A DNA stretch of 64,000 nt from Guadua angustifolia (Eukaryota > Streptophyta > Magnoliopsida > Poales > Poaceae), in the NCBI GenBank assembly GCA_036346375.1, contig CM070515.1:9694423-9758422 (forward strand), in the 5' to 3' direction. Both the position numbers and the translations under genes were made by a program. Below are positions 1-12,900 of this stretch, piece by piece. Below the pieces are notes generated by a model that did not search any database, was not told the DNA's origin, and saw only the letters and a program-made list of their open reading frames with translations. Each line of letters starts with the position of its first letter. Within the stretch, counting starts at the first letter, position 1.

Positions 1-2452
1 ATATAATGCCGCTTAAGCCTTTTCGGCAATGATTATAATGTATCAGCTATAGCCTAAAATTTATGGAAATAGCTTAGGATTGTCATACAAAGTATAAACT
101 ATCTCATTATGAAGAAATAACCATATTTCATCATGTTTTGCATACAAATCTTAATAGCTGAATAACCCTAAGTAATCACATTTCTTTAGGCCTCAAGGTG
201 AATGAATAAACTTTAGGTAATAATGAAGGAAACCTATAGTTAAGTTGTTTTTATCACCAGAACCTTCTCAAATATTATGAAAATAATCCTAGTAGCCTAA
301 ATCAGAAGATCTAACCCGCGTAAAGCAAATGCTAAATGAAATCAATTAAAGATAAGAAGCTAACCATTCATACTCTAATGAAATCATTTAAGCATTTTCA
401 TTAACTCGCAAAGTAACTCATCTAAATGAGAATAATGTAAAGAATAGTCTAGAATCGATCTTTAAGTTATAATCTGCAGCAATATAAGAAAATATTCATA
501 TTTCACTTTGCTTTGAATCTGAATCCTAATAGAGCAAAACCCATAGGTGGCAATGTTACCCAAAATAGTAATGTGATTAGTAAATCAATGAACTTTGCAA
601 ACTAATGCTTAATTCTATTAATATAATCAATCTTTGCATCTTGAATTCGTAAAATAAGATTTATAAATTCATAAAGAGCAATCCCTGTTTCTTGTGCGGA
701 GTTTATATTGTTGTGTTATCTCTTTCTTTCGCTCTTATTGAAGTTTAGTTTTGCGTTATTTTCCGTTGTCCGACGTGTAGATCCCGACGAAGTTGTCTCC
801 GTCGTCGTCGTCAATCCGCAATCCTCGCCTTCGTCATAATCAATGATTAAGCAAGGCAAGAATCCTTTGACCATATTGCTCCCAATATTTTCTATTCCTT
901 TTGTGCATCAAATTGTTTTATGCATGCGTTTACTTTATGTAAATTGCTATTTTGTGGATTGGTAGTTATACCTGTTATCTCGTGAATCTCCTTTGATGAT
1001 TATGAAATGTGAACCTTGATAACCACAGAATAGGGCTAGACATCTCTTAATGTCATTTTGGGTATACACGATCATATTAACCTGCTTAGCCATGCTTTAG
1101 AATAAATGATGTACATGATCAACTCAATAATTGTTTCGGGAAACATTGAAAATGTCACTGTTGGTGGTGGGTACTTTGATTAAAAACCCAAAATGAAACT
1201 ATGCTTTGATGCGGGCGATTATTTGGCAATAGCCGGTTGTGCAGAAGTAATTGCACGTAGTGTAGGGTGAAGTGTCGCCCGTGTCACAACTAAGGACCGA
1301 ACATCGTGTTGTATGATCCAAGAAAATCCGTACAAACCACGAGGGTGAGGATGGGTTAGCCTTAGCCTATTAAATTGTTTAGACATGGCTTTGCTCATTG
1401 GTAGGCGGGAGCTTGCACAGATTCCCGTTTGGTCTTGCCTGACGGGGTTTCTACTTGCTAATGCAACTGTTATGCGCCTTGCCATGGACAGAGACGTGGT
1501 GTTGGGTGTGATAAATGTGGATCCACGGCTTGGGTGAGTGTCTCTGCTTTTGAGCGAGGGTTAACGTCCCGGCCGGTGTAAAGCCTTGTCTAGGAATTTA
1601 ATGGCTATGTATGGTCTTCTGGACGACACACCTAAGGAAGTGTGCCGCAAAGGTTGATCATTCCTTGTGGGTACAGCTTGTACACCTCTGCAGAGTTTAA
1701 TTCTAATTAATTAGCTGCACTGCGGTCATGGGTGTCTTGGTGAACTTGCACGAGTTAAATGTTTTATTATTTCCAAAAGGGTTTATTTTACAAGTTAGCT
1801 TACCCTACGATGACCCAATGCTATACCTGTGTGGGCAAGTATTGAATCAAATTGTTGTGCCACGTGTGGACAAAGAATCGGATATATGCCATGCGATGGC
1901 AAGGTTTGATTCGTCGCTCACGTCATGGAGGACGGTGAGTGTTATTTATGCTTTACTTATTTGCTATCAATTAATCTTGCTCTTTTAAATTCCGATTGCA
2001 AATAACTTGGTTTCCAAATTCAAATTCGCTTTATGCAAATTAACCGTAATAGCCTCCTTTGAAATGGCTCGCATGTAATGTAGGTTTTGCTCAAGTCTTG
2101 CTTGAGTATGTAAAATACTCACCCTTGCCTAATTATATTGTAGGTGGTTGAGTTAGCGCACTTCGAGGTTGGTCATCGTAAGTTGCGGGATTTTTCTTCG
2201 TTGTATTCTATCTAAGGAGTTATGCAGTCGGTCACTGCTTCATGGAATGGTTGGGCAAACTACGAGACATTGCTTCCTTTGTCGCTTTATTCCTCTGAGT
2301 TGTAATATTTATTTATGTAATCGTTTCCGCTTAATTATTATTTGTATGGTTATGATTTCCAATTGTTGTAAACATGTGAGTGCTAGCTACTGATCCAGGG
2401 AATAGCACAGTAATCACATGGAGGTTCCTGTTCATCAGAACGGGGTCTCACA
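1..2452 (+). repeat. 5' LTR, right-hand half only
   Basis: Base 1 aligns with base 10851 of the downstream LTR and the match runs to the ACA at 2450-2452. Long blocks such as the first 290 bases are nearly identical. Most differences are short indels at or beside CG dinucleotides. Short open frames here recur in the other copy and are not genes. Confidence 0.92.
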
Positions 2453-2456
2453 GAGT

Positions 2457-2468
2457 TGGTATCAGAGC
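2457..2468 (+). other. Primer-binding site for initiator Met-tRNA
   Basis: TGGTATCAGAGC lies 4 bases after the end of the 5' LTR. This is the complement of the plant initiator Met-tRNA 3' end that primes minus-strand synthesis in many plant LTR elements, so it fixes both the LTR boundary and the + orientation. Confidence 0.93.
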
Positions 2469-4013
2469 TATACTGACCGTAGGATAAACCTTAGATAGAA
2501 TGGTCGTTAGCATTAGAGTAAGCGAATTCAAAAATCTTATCTTCAAAAGATACTAAATTTGCAAAATGTAGACTCTGCTGTTCTTTCCTTGTTCATAAGA
2601 TTCTACTCTTACCCCTACATTCAGTTCGATTTGTAAACCAACTCATCTTTGCTCAAAGAGAGATCCTCGCCATGGTTATCTCTGCTGTTAGTTTTGAAGA
2701 CATTCAAGACATGTTGCTGTCATTCTTGAGGACAATCAGTGAAGCCTACAATGTCCGCAACAACCATCTCAAGGAAACATGCAGTGCTTCGTTAACCTTG
2801 GCAAAGCAAAAGTGAAGATCGAAGATCCTACTTCGTGAAGAAATAGCATCATCCAACCGTAAAAGGCAGAAGATTAGAATAGCTTACGATCTGTCTTGAG
2901 ATAAGAACCCTTTGCGCATAGCATATTATTCCGCTTTAGTTATGTAGAACAATTTATGTTGTCGTTATGTTTCGCTACTTGGAATTGGTTTTTATTTCTG
3001 GTTGTCGGGACTGATTTATGTGCGAACTTAACCCCTGGGTTAAAGTTTCATAATAGACTGTCCTTATGTATGAATATTGAAAACTTAACCCATAGGACAA
3101 ATAAGAAAATCATAGCATAGTCTGTCTCATCCCTTCATAGAACTTTTATGCACTCACCTTTCTGTGCAATTTCTTACCTATGTAACTGTCACGGTTATTA
3201 ACCTTTCACAAAATCAAACCTCGTCAAGACCAATATTATAGTCCCTATTACTACTCTTAACTTTGCTTGAAACCACACCACCCATATGTAAATCAAGTTC
3301 AAGACCTCATTAAATTAGTAAACACCAAACTAACTTAAATTGGTTTTTGGCTAGTTAAAACCTGATCTTTTTCCATAATAAATTCTAAGCATGTCTCACA
3401 ACTCACTTCATCACTTTGCTTAAGTTATGCACCAGGAAAATGAGTGGAACCAGAAAAGCCATGTTCTTCTAAATGGAAACTTCCGAGTGAATGTTAAAAC
3501 GAAAACGGGAAGGCAAATCAGAAATCCTATCTCTCTTCTCTAGAAAGAAGTATAAAAAGGATAGCATTAGTTATGCATATACTCTTTTCCTATCTCTAGA
3601 ATTTAATTTCCGTATCTGTATACTCATTTCCTCTCTATAGAATTTTCTTTCTCTACTCCTAAGTTTTTCTTTTAGCAATATTTCTCTCACTGTCCTTCTG
3701 CTTAATGAAAACCACCAACAAATCTTTTTGAAATAATTTCGGAAGCAAATCAACAACGTCATGACACCTACAGCAGCAACTTCAAGAGGATGAAAGTAAC
3801 GAGCAGCACAACCTCTCCGACTTCATCGAAGCCTCTGAAGACTAACACAACAAGTGGCGCGAAGATTAAAAGAAACTCATCGCTGGATAGCCTACAATAA
3901 ACGATAGCATTATACGAGCGGCATAATATTCTAGCTGCATAGTAAGCTGTTTATGCATAACTACATATGGCCAGTAAAAGAAAAACCATAGATACCACCC
4001 ATGTACTAAGTTG

Positions 4014-4014
4014 A

Positions 4015-4047
<33 letters not shown>
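4014..4047. repeat. (AT)n(GT)n microsatellite
   Basis: A run of AT dinucleotides passes directly into GT dinucleotides inside the retrotransposon internal region. Confidence 0.9.
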
Positions 4048-4904
4048 CATAAGTATTTCTATGCTGTTGAAAATTTTGGTTGTAAATCTTTCGTATTGCT
4101 TTCGGGTTACTCTCGTGAATGTTAAACCACTAGGTTGAAATTTACGATGTGCTAACCCTGCTTAATAAGAAAATTTAATTAAGAAAATTTTTAAAGAAAC
4201 GAAACATTGCCTTATAAACCAAACCAGAAATTTCATAATTTACATAGAAACCGCAACTAGAGTTAATTGGAAAGGATCAAATATTACTTCGTAATATAGA
4301 TAACTCTTATCTGACCATCTTTCTCCGATTCCAACATCTTGTCAAACGCGGTCGTAAAACGCCTCTAATCCAATAGAATTCTGTTTAAATAACTTTACTC
4401 TAATAAATATTGTTGCAGGATGCCGCAACGCAATGCAAAACACTAACACATCCACTAAAAGTAATGAGTAATAAATTTTTAGCCTTTATAATCAACCTTC
4501 AGCTCTCCCCAAACAATTCTGGTTAAGATGCATCCTTTTATTCGTCTCAAATGTTTTAACATATTGTGTGCCTCTTCCTACACTAATTTGTTCTTGCTAA
4601 CGATTCTCGGTACAAATTGTTAACGCACCTTATCTACGTTGCAAAAACCCAACCAAGAAAAATGAATACCAAAATCTTCAGCCTTGGCACTAATGTTTGT
4701 CAGAATCGAATAAAAGCATCAAACACATACTTTTACGCTCCATGACAAAGAAGCAACCAACTCTCTCGTGTCTTGGCCAAAGCCAAACATCAACATTACA
4801 TTGTTTGCCCATTTGTCGCCCTTGCTCCTTTTCGTTGTAAACGGCAGCATACCCCATGTTATTTTCTTTTGTCATGCAACCTTTAGAACCGGCGTCGACC
4901 TCAG

Positions 4905-5815
4905 CCATGTCCTGTGCCATTGAATTTTCCACCGCCATCACTTAACCGGTTATTAAAACTGTCGCCGTTCAAGCCTTGTCTACACTGCCTTAAGCACCTA
5001 TATAGTTCACTTTGTACCTCTGCACATATGCATCTAGTTTAACCCTGTCATTCACTGTCATCGTAAAACACTCAATCGCCAAGAAATGGTAATCCTATCC
5101 AAGTTCAACTAAATCTTTAGTATTTATCTAGAGTACTTCCCTTACATAGCAATCGACATAACTCTCCACTTTTCTTAAGTTCAAAAAATGCGCCCGCAAA
5201 AGCAAACTAACAAGAGAAACGATTACAAGAATCTGTAATCATAGTGTAAATGCCCACCATAATTGAACAAATCACCAAATGCACATCCTTCCATTCTAGT
5301 AACTAGCACAAAATATTTCCAACCTTGGTGTAGCTTTTGTTAGGAAAGAAAATGGTTTAGACTAAAAACCTACTTCTATACCCTATTCGAAACCTACACA
5401 TTGTTTCTTTGAAGTGTTGATTAACCCAATTGATCTAAGATCATGCTCGCACTTGCTAGAGGGAAATGAGGCATGCTGTTGTTGAGAGTACAACCAATTG
5501 CGCTTGCTGTAACGAAAATTGTTCTCCGGGGAAATGTCCTATAAGCAATTCCACATGTTACCTTTGTGAAGGTCAAGACTATTGTCCAATTTAATGCCCA
5601 GCTCACTGATGCTAGTAATGGTGATGGGATAGCCGTCATACTTTTATCTCTGCCTCACCATGTCCTGTGCCATTGAATTTTCAATGTCATCCCTTAACCG
5701 GTTACCAAAACGGTCACCGCTCAAACCTCGCTTACACCGCTTTAAGCGCCTATATAGATCACTTTGTACCTCTGCACATGTGCGTCTAGTTTAACCCTGT
5801 CATTCACTGTCATGC
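4905..5815 (+). repeat. Dispersed direct repeat of about 155 bp, two copies
   Basis: The segment 4905-5062 recurs at 5658-5815. Both start ccatgtcctgtgccattgaa and end taaccctgtcattcactgtc, with scattered substitutions between. The roughly 600 bp separating them show no coding signal. It is either an internal duplication of the element or the terminal repeats of a small insertion. Confidence 0.75.
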
Positions 5816-6782
5816 CGCATAGGAAAGGTCACTTAAAGAATTATAGAAGCAATACTTGATCCAAATTACCATCACCAAGAAAGTAGCAAATAGCAATTGC
5901 CAACACCATGTTCCTGATCCGATGAAGAAAGTCATTAGGCTAAAGAATGTTCTGAAAAGTAGCAAGTTGAAATTCACAAGGAAAATAATATTAAGCATAC
6001 AATTGTACCGACCCGCACACTATGAGAAAAGTGTGAATATTACAATTGTCACAAAAGGAATCATATTGTTAAATGTTGGAAATCGAGATCAACCAATCTC
6101 TCTTACACAATGCTCGTAGTTTTTTCGCAACAGACAACACACGAACGACAAAATATAGAACTTCAGAGGTTCAAGAAACGGATGAGAGTAGTTTTGGTGC
6201 CAAGACTCAATCACGGCGTTTTCGTTGTTCTCCTTTTATTTAGCTTGGCGAAAAAAAACGGAGGTAGTTACTGACATAGTGGCCACCGTGCAAGATCGTG
6301 CGGCCACTCATCGAAAACAACTAACAACCACTACGCCTAAAAGACCGAACATGACGACGCAGCGCCGTGCATTGGCCCATACCATGCGAAACATAACCAT
6401 GCAAAAGCTAACTTAGCTCAAGATATAAAACTAAACATGCCGGACTCCCATGCTCAATTAACAAAGAATGAATGGAGAATAAAGAACCTGTCGTGCAATA
6501 AGATTAATGCAACATTAAACAATGTCCATAAGTTGAACAAACATCCCTAGCATCCTAGTCATGCTGAAGGCGCCATAGTCAATATGGCAACTCCAGAATA
6601 GAAGAGATAAAATCAAGCGGTTAAACGTCAAGAGTTAGTTAAAGAAATCGAGGCGCTTGAGCAAGGACACTTACCTCAGAAGAAATTCGCTCAATCAGAT
6701 CCTTAATCTCAATTATCATCTGTTTGTCTTTCCAACAACACTGATGAATAGCTATCAGGTACTCAAAATCGAAAAGCTAATA

Positions 6783-6845
6783 TTATTTGCTTTTGTTATG
6801 GTAGCCATGGGCATTATGCCAACAGTTGTCCGAAGAAAAAATAAA
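6783..6845 (+). pseudogene. gag zinc-knuckle remnant
   Basis: One frame reads CFCYGSHGHYANSCPKKK and then stops. This resembles the retroviral-type CCHC nucleic-acid-binding knuckle (C-X2-C-X4-H-X4-C) at the gag C-terminus of gypsy elements, but a residue is missing between the first two cysteines. The flanking gag sequence is unreadable. Only about 1.6 kb separates this point from the 3' LTR, too little for a full pol, so most of pol must be deleted. Confidence 0.6.
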
Positions 6846-8009
6846 ACTCCACCTCATCCTCAATCTAATGAAGCTATGCAACATTCTCCAGGGTGAACTC
6901 AAGAATTTGAAGACAGACAATTATTTAAGCTCGCATCCAACCCAATCCAAAACATCAATCCCAGTCATTCACAACATTTATCCACGAAAGAAGCTTATGA
7001 CCTACTAGATGCAGTGCTAGGTATGATACACATATATGTACCTGAACCTAACAGGATACAAGTATAATTCCATTTCAACTCTTTGATCCTAGTCACTTCC
7101 TGATCATCTATATTATATCATCAGCGAACAACCTTTTCGTTGTTTCAAATAAAATAGACAATGTCACTTGCACCAATCGAGAAGCACTTAGATACTTCAC
7201 CAATATCTACCCGAGAAAAGTTCTACTTCACCTTGTCAAGAAAGACATTAGTAACTTTTAGGCTGTCTCAAAAGACCTAGAAAACGTTAAGTGCTCATGT
7301 CAACCCCTGATGTCAACCCTTGCTTCAACATCAGGCTTTGAGCGTAAGACATCCTGTTCATGTGATTGTACCCGCACTTGTTGTGATATTGAGTACGCCT
7401 TATGTATTCAATTTTGCCAACAATCTTTTGAATTCTCTGCCTTTCATTCCTTCATAATTGCTGGAACCAAAGAAAATGAAAACCCTTTGTCTGCTAAGGT
7501 GATCAAATGAATCAAACCATCAGGATCATCTTATAATTCTTTCACCTCAATCCAATCCTCGGATTATCACTATCTTGTTTTCAATCTAAAAGTCAATCCG
7601 AAATGACCTTTATGCTCGGCTCATTTCGCCGACTGAGGTTGAATTATTCAAATCAGCCATTGTATTCAAATATCATTTTAATGTTATCACTCGACTCTTC
7701 CCAAATGAATCTAATGGCAATGCAACCTTTCTTTTGTCTCAAAAATTCTAAATATACCACATACCACTCTAAATTAAATTATCTTTGTTAACAATACTGA
7801 CTATTCAATTAAAAGAAATATGTAGAAAGTAATGGTATCTCTCATCTACTTACCTAAAACTTAAATAGAGTTCTTCTCTATTTCTCGCACGTCAACTTAG
7901 AATCGCAAGACGAAGGTCCAGTAAAGCAATAGCAATGAAGACAAAGTATCAGCAAGAACGACAAAGTCACCTCTGATAAATAATTCCTAAATCTATCTCA
8001 TCCTCGAGA

Positions 8010-8450
8010 ATTGTAATGTTCATGGTATTCGCCGTTTTCCAAATCCGAGGTAACCTAGCGCCAAGATATATTCAGCCATATCGTATCGTTAAGAAGATGC
8101 AAGAGAAAAAGCATATGAATTAGAGTTGTCATCCTAGCTCCAGCGTTTATCGTATCTTCTAGGTACCGCAATTAAGAAATTATCTTCATCTTCCTTGTGA
8201 ACTCACCTAGCTAAATGAAATCAATCTATAACCTGAACTAACCAATCGGGAGCATCTGACTAAGATCATAAAAGAAACTTAACGCCACACTCATAATAAA
8301 CCCCACAAGACGATCAAGATTCAGCGGAGCACTCATCCTGAAGAAGGTGCAATTTGGAAAACGAGAAGACCGACTCAAGAAGAAGTTTCCTGATTTCTCT
8401 TAGAAATACTTTTCCCTTAGATCCACCAAATCTCGGGGTCGAGATTTTTG
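8010..8450 (+). pseudogene. Decayed 3' end of gypsy pol
   Basis: Fragments in different frames resemble the region after the integrase of Ty3/gypsy polyproteins: KKAYELELSS near 8110 and THPEEGAIWKTRR near 8330. Stops and frameshifts separate them. Position directly before the purine tract fits the end of pol. Similarity is judged by eye only. Confidence 0.5.
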
Positions 8451-8451
8451 T

Positions 8452-8465
8452 AAGGGGGGTAGATC
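8452..8465 (+). other. Polypurine tract
   Basis: AAGGGGGGTAGATC sits directly before the TG that opens the 3' LTR, the expected place for the plus-strand primer. Confidence 0.9.
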
Positions 8466-9059
8466 TGTAACATCCTGAAAATGCAATTAAGTAAAAATAA
8501 ATATTTTAAATTTGAAAATATTTATTTCTGAGTTTCTTGGCATTATTGGTTTTATTTGAATTTTCTTTGGAGTTTTGCATTGCATGAAAAGTTCAACAAA
8601 TGGAATTAAAGAATGGATAATGGTGAAAAGGCAAAAAGATAAAAAGTAAAAATTTAGAAAAATTGCCACGAGAACCCTGATCATTAAATTAAATTATTTT
8701 AGCTACCAATTGAGATTTTATGCATAAAATAATGAAGAAATAAAATGAAAAGAAAACTTTTAAATCCAAAATAATATGTTGTCGGAATTCACATAAAATA
8801 ATGGAATCACAAATGAAGCTGAAAATTTTATAGAAGTATTCTGAGATCAAATACTTTTGAAAAACAAAGTTTCAAAAATAATAGACTTCAATTGATCTCA
8901 AAGAAAAATCAAAATCCGAAACAAGAAATTAGGAGCAGTCACTGTTGTCGGAAAATTGATAATTTTTCGGTAACTCATTTTAATCTGAAAATTTTACCAG
9001 ACGTCCAAATATATTCATCAACCTTGGTCAAAAAGTTTCACCATTTTCTACCTCTAGTC

Positions 9060-9990
9060 GACCACCAATAAAATCAGAGAAAACCCTGTTTCCTTTGATC
9101 ACTCACTGCCATGTGGGCCATTCATCGCCGTTCCGTTCCGTTGGCACATTGTTGAATTCCCGCCATCGACAAGGGCCCTGTCTCTCGCCGCCAATGCATC
9201 GCCCTCTTCCTCCGTTCCTTCCACTGGCGAAACCTTCGAAGCACTGAGTGGAGCAAAGCTAGCGATGACTGCCACGAATCCCACCCAATTGCTGCTCTCC
9301 CTGGCTATAAACCGCATCGCCAGAGACCTCTCTCTCATTTCCCCTCACCTCTCCTTCCTTCCCCTCAAGCCAAGCGCCAGAACTCCTCTGTTCGCCATAA
9401 ACCGAAGCCTCTGAGCTCAAGGCGCGAAGGCAAATCCGAGCAAGAGAGACTTCCATTCCCGAATCCCCTTGAGGTAGAGCATCACCAAGCCACGAGCATT
9501 GAAAGCCCTCAAGAACATTTAGCCCCCTTCATGTGAAATCAAGCCGCCGCCGCTGCCTCTTCTTCTTCGCCTCCGGCGCACCGTGTGCAGGCCGTTCCGC
9601 TTCCTCTGCGACGCCAATTCCAGGTGAAATAGAACCCCCTCGACTCACTGATACTATTAGTGCCACCGATTCGAGCCCTAACCGCCTTGTTCTTCTTCTC
9701 CGATGAGCTCCCGCCGTTGTCGCCGCCCCTCTCCGGCTGCGCGCCTCTCTGCTGCATGCGTCTCCGACCGAATCAGCCCCGTAGCTGGATGCGCCTCGCC
9801 GAGCCAGTCGTCTCAGTGCCCTCGACCTCGCCGGATGATCGCCGGAGTGCCGTCGCCGGGAAGCCCTAGTCGATACTGCTTTCTTGGATCGCGATCGGGC
9901 CCTCCAACAAGCAGTGCGATCGTTTTCTACTCGGAGGGGTAAAGGCGCATTCCCTGTTAGCAAAGCGCATTTTAGGTTTTGCAATCAATT
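9060..9990. other. GC-rich, CpG-rich module inside the LTR
   Basis: This block contrasts sharply with the AT-rich LTR on both sides. It reads like the promoter and 5' leader of a housekeeping gene: TATA motif, CT-rich leader, many CCG repeats. Open frames of 65-151 codons occur on both strands, as expected from GC-rich DNA, and none resembles a known protein. It is best read as the transcribed leader of the element; a captured host 5' end is an alternative. Confidence 0.5.
9306..9311 (+). promoter_or_regulatory. TATA box of the LTR promoter (candidate)
   Basis: TATAAA inside GGCTATAAACCGC is followed 15-60 bases later by a pyrimidine-rich run (CTCTCTCATTTCCCC), as expected for a plant start site with a CT-rich leader. 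If correct, the U3/R boundary would lie near 9335. Prediction only. Confidence 0.5.
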
Positions 9991-12900
9991 TCCAGGCCAG
10001 AGCACATTCACTTATAAATAACTTGTGCATTTTTACTCAGAAATCAGTGAAATAAGTCTGTATATTTATATAAAATCAGGAAGATTCTAGATATGCAAAA
10101 ATATTAAAAGTTTGAACTGCAAAACAATTATTTGGATTAAACTTTGGTTATAACATCATTATGCTCTTCATATTAAACCTGTGGTCAATAAGTCATAAAA
10201 CACTAAGATGAGTTTTGTATGATGCTAAGATCTGGATGGATTCAAATATGCAAAAATATTCAAATTGTGAACCATGTTTAAATTATTTGCTTCGTAATCA
10301 TTAATGAACCCTGTTATGGCCATTAGCAAGATAATAGCATAATGGCTCACAAAATGATAAAGTAATTTATATCAAGTTCCTAAAAACAAGAAGGATCGTG
10401 TATGTGAGAATAAGTAAGATACGGTTGAAATGTCATTCTTTTAATAAAAGGAAATGTTAATTGTAACAATAAGTAAATAGTTTATATGTTGCAATTAAAG
10501 TCAAAATAATTCCAAAATAGCTTTAAAACATTTCTAGGGCTGTTTTACGCTAATGCTCGAAAAATGAATCAAAGATCATGTATGGTGTAGTTAGAAACTC
10601 AAAACGAAACGTGGCCGATTTAGGGTTTGCAAATGTGGTCATTTAGTCTATTTCAACAGTAAATAAAATGACTCATCCAAATACTAAAATCAGTAAAATC
10701 AGTTTAGAAACACTGTACAAAGTTTATACTACCATGATCTATAAAAAGAATCTTATTTCATTAAGGTTTACATATTAATCTCATCAGATCAAAACCCTTA
10801 AGCGATAACCTTTTGTTTCACTTTTTGGCCGATTCCGAATAACGCCAACTATATAATGCCGCTTAAGCCTTTTTCGCAATGATTATAATGTATCAGCTAT
10901 AGCCTAAAATTTATGGAAATAGCTTAGGATTGTCATACAAAGTATAAACTATCTCATTATGAAGAAATAACCATATTTCATCATGTTTTGCATACAAATC
11001 TTAATAGCTGAATAACCCTAAGTAATCACATTTCTTTAGGCCTCAAGGTGAATGAATAAACTTTAGGTAATAATGAAGGAAACCTATAGTTAAGTTGTTT
11101 TTATCACCAGAACCTTCTCAAATATTATGAAAATAATCCTAGTAGCCTAAATCAAGATCTAACCCAGTGAAAGCAAATGCTAAATGAAATCAATTAAAGA
11201 TAAGAAGCTAACCATTCATACTCTAATGAAATCATTTAAGCATTTTCATTAACTCGCAAAGTAACTCATCTAAATGAGAATAATGTAAAGAATAGTCTAG
11301 AATCGATCTTTAAGTTATAATCTGCAGAATATAAGAAAATATTCATATTTCACTTTGCTTTGAATCAATCCTAATAGAGCAAAACCCATAGGTGGCAATG
11401 TTACCCAAAATAGTAATGTGATTAGTAAATCAATGAACTTTGCAAACTAATGCTTAATTCTATTAATATAATCAATCTTTGCATCTTGAATTCGTAAAAT
11501 AAGATTTATAAATTCATAAAGAGCAATCCTCGCTTTCTTGTGAGTTTATATTGTTGTGTTATCTCTTTCTTTCGCTCTTATTGAAGTTTAGTTTTATGTT
11601 ATTTTCCGTTGTCCGACGTAGATCCCGACGGTTGTTGTCTCCGTCTGCCGTCGTCAATCCGCAATCCTCGCCTTCGTCATAATCAATGATTAAGCAAGGC
11701 AAGAATCCTTTGACCATATTGCTCCCAATATTTTCTATTCCTTTTGTGCATCAAATTGTTTTATGCATGCGTTTACTTTATGTAAATTGCTATTTTGTGG
11801 ATTGGTAGTTATACCTGTTATCTCGTGAATCTCCTTTGATGATTATGAAATGTGAACCTTGATAACCACGAAATAGGGCTAGACATCTCTTAATGTCATT
11901 TTGGGTATACACGATCATATTAACTCGCTTAGCCATGCTTTAGAATAAATGATGTACATGATCAACTCAATAATTGTTTCGGAAACATTGAAAATGTCAT
12001 TGTTGGTGGTGGGTACTTTGATTAAAACCCAAAATGAAACTATGCTTTGATGCGGCGATTATTTGGCAATAGCGGTTGTGCGAAGTAATTGCACGTAGTG
12101 TAGGGTGAAGTGTCGCCTGTGTCACAACTAAGGACCGAACATCGTGTTGTATGATCCAAGAAAATCCGTACAAACCACGAGGGTGAGGATGGGTTAGCTT
12201 TAGCCTATTAAATTGTTTAGACATGGCTTTGCTCATTGGTAGGCGGAGCTTGCACAGATTCCCGCTTGGTCACTTCGACGGGTTTCTACTTGCTAATGCA
12301 ACGGTGTACGCCTTGCCATGGACAGAGACGTGGTGTTGGGTGTGATAAATGTGGATCCACGGCTTGGGTGAGTGTCTCTGCTTTGTGGCGAGGGTTAACG
12401 TCCCGGCCGGTGTAAAGCCTTGTCTAGGAATTTAATGGCTATGTATGGTCTTCTGGACGACACACCTAAGGAAGTGTGCCGCAAAGGTTGATCATTCCTT
12501 GTGGGTACAGCTTGTACACCTCTGCAGAGTTTAATTCTAATTAATTAGCCGTACCATGGGTCATGGGTGTCTTGGTGAACTTGCACGAGTTAAATGTTTT
12601 ATTATTTCCAAAAGGGTTTATTTTACAAGTTAGCTTACCCCACGATGACCCAATGCTATACCTGTGTGGGCAAGTATTGAATCAAATTACAGTTCTGTGG
12701 ACAAAGAATCGGATATATGCCATGCGATGGCAAGGTTTGATTCGTCGCTCACGTCATGGAGGACGGTGAGTGTTATTTATGCTTTACTTATTTGCTATCA
12801 ATTAATCTTGCTCTTTTAAATTCCGATTGCAAATAACTTGGTTTCCAAATTCAAATTCGCTTTATGCAAATTAACTGTAATAGCCTCCTTTGAAATGGCC

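Larger units (their letters stand above)
2469..6780 (+). other. Internal region of the long-LTR element, no intact ORF
   Basis: About 4.3 kb between the primer-binding site and the zinc-knuckle remnant. It is AT-rich, with stops in all frames and no open frame over 90 codons. The gag N-terminal region is expected here but is not recognisable. It contains an AT/GT microsatellite and a 155-bp direct repeat, listed separately. Confidence 0.6.

Noticed and set aside
9529..9984. 151-codon - strand frame and overlapping + strand frames in the LTR
   Set aside because: Open frames on both strands come from GC-rich, CCG-repeat DNA; no domain, and the region is within an LTR.
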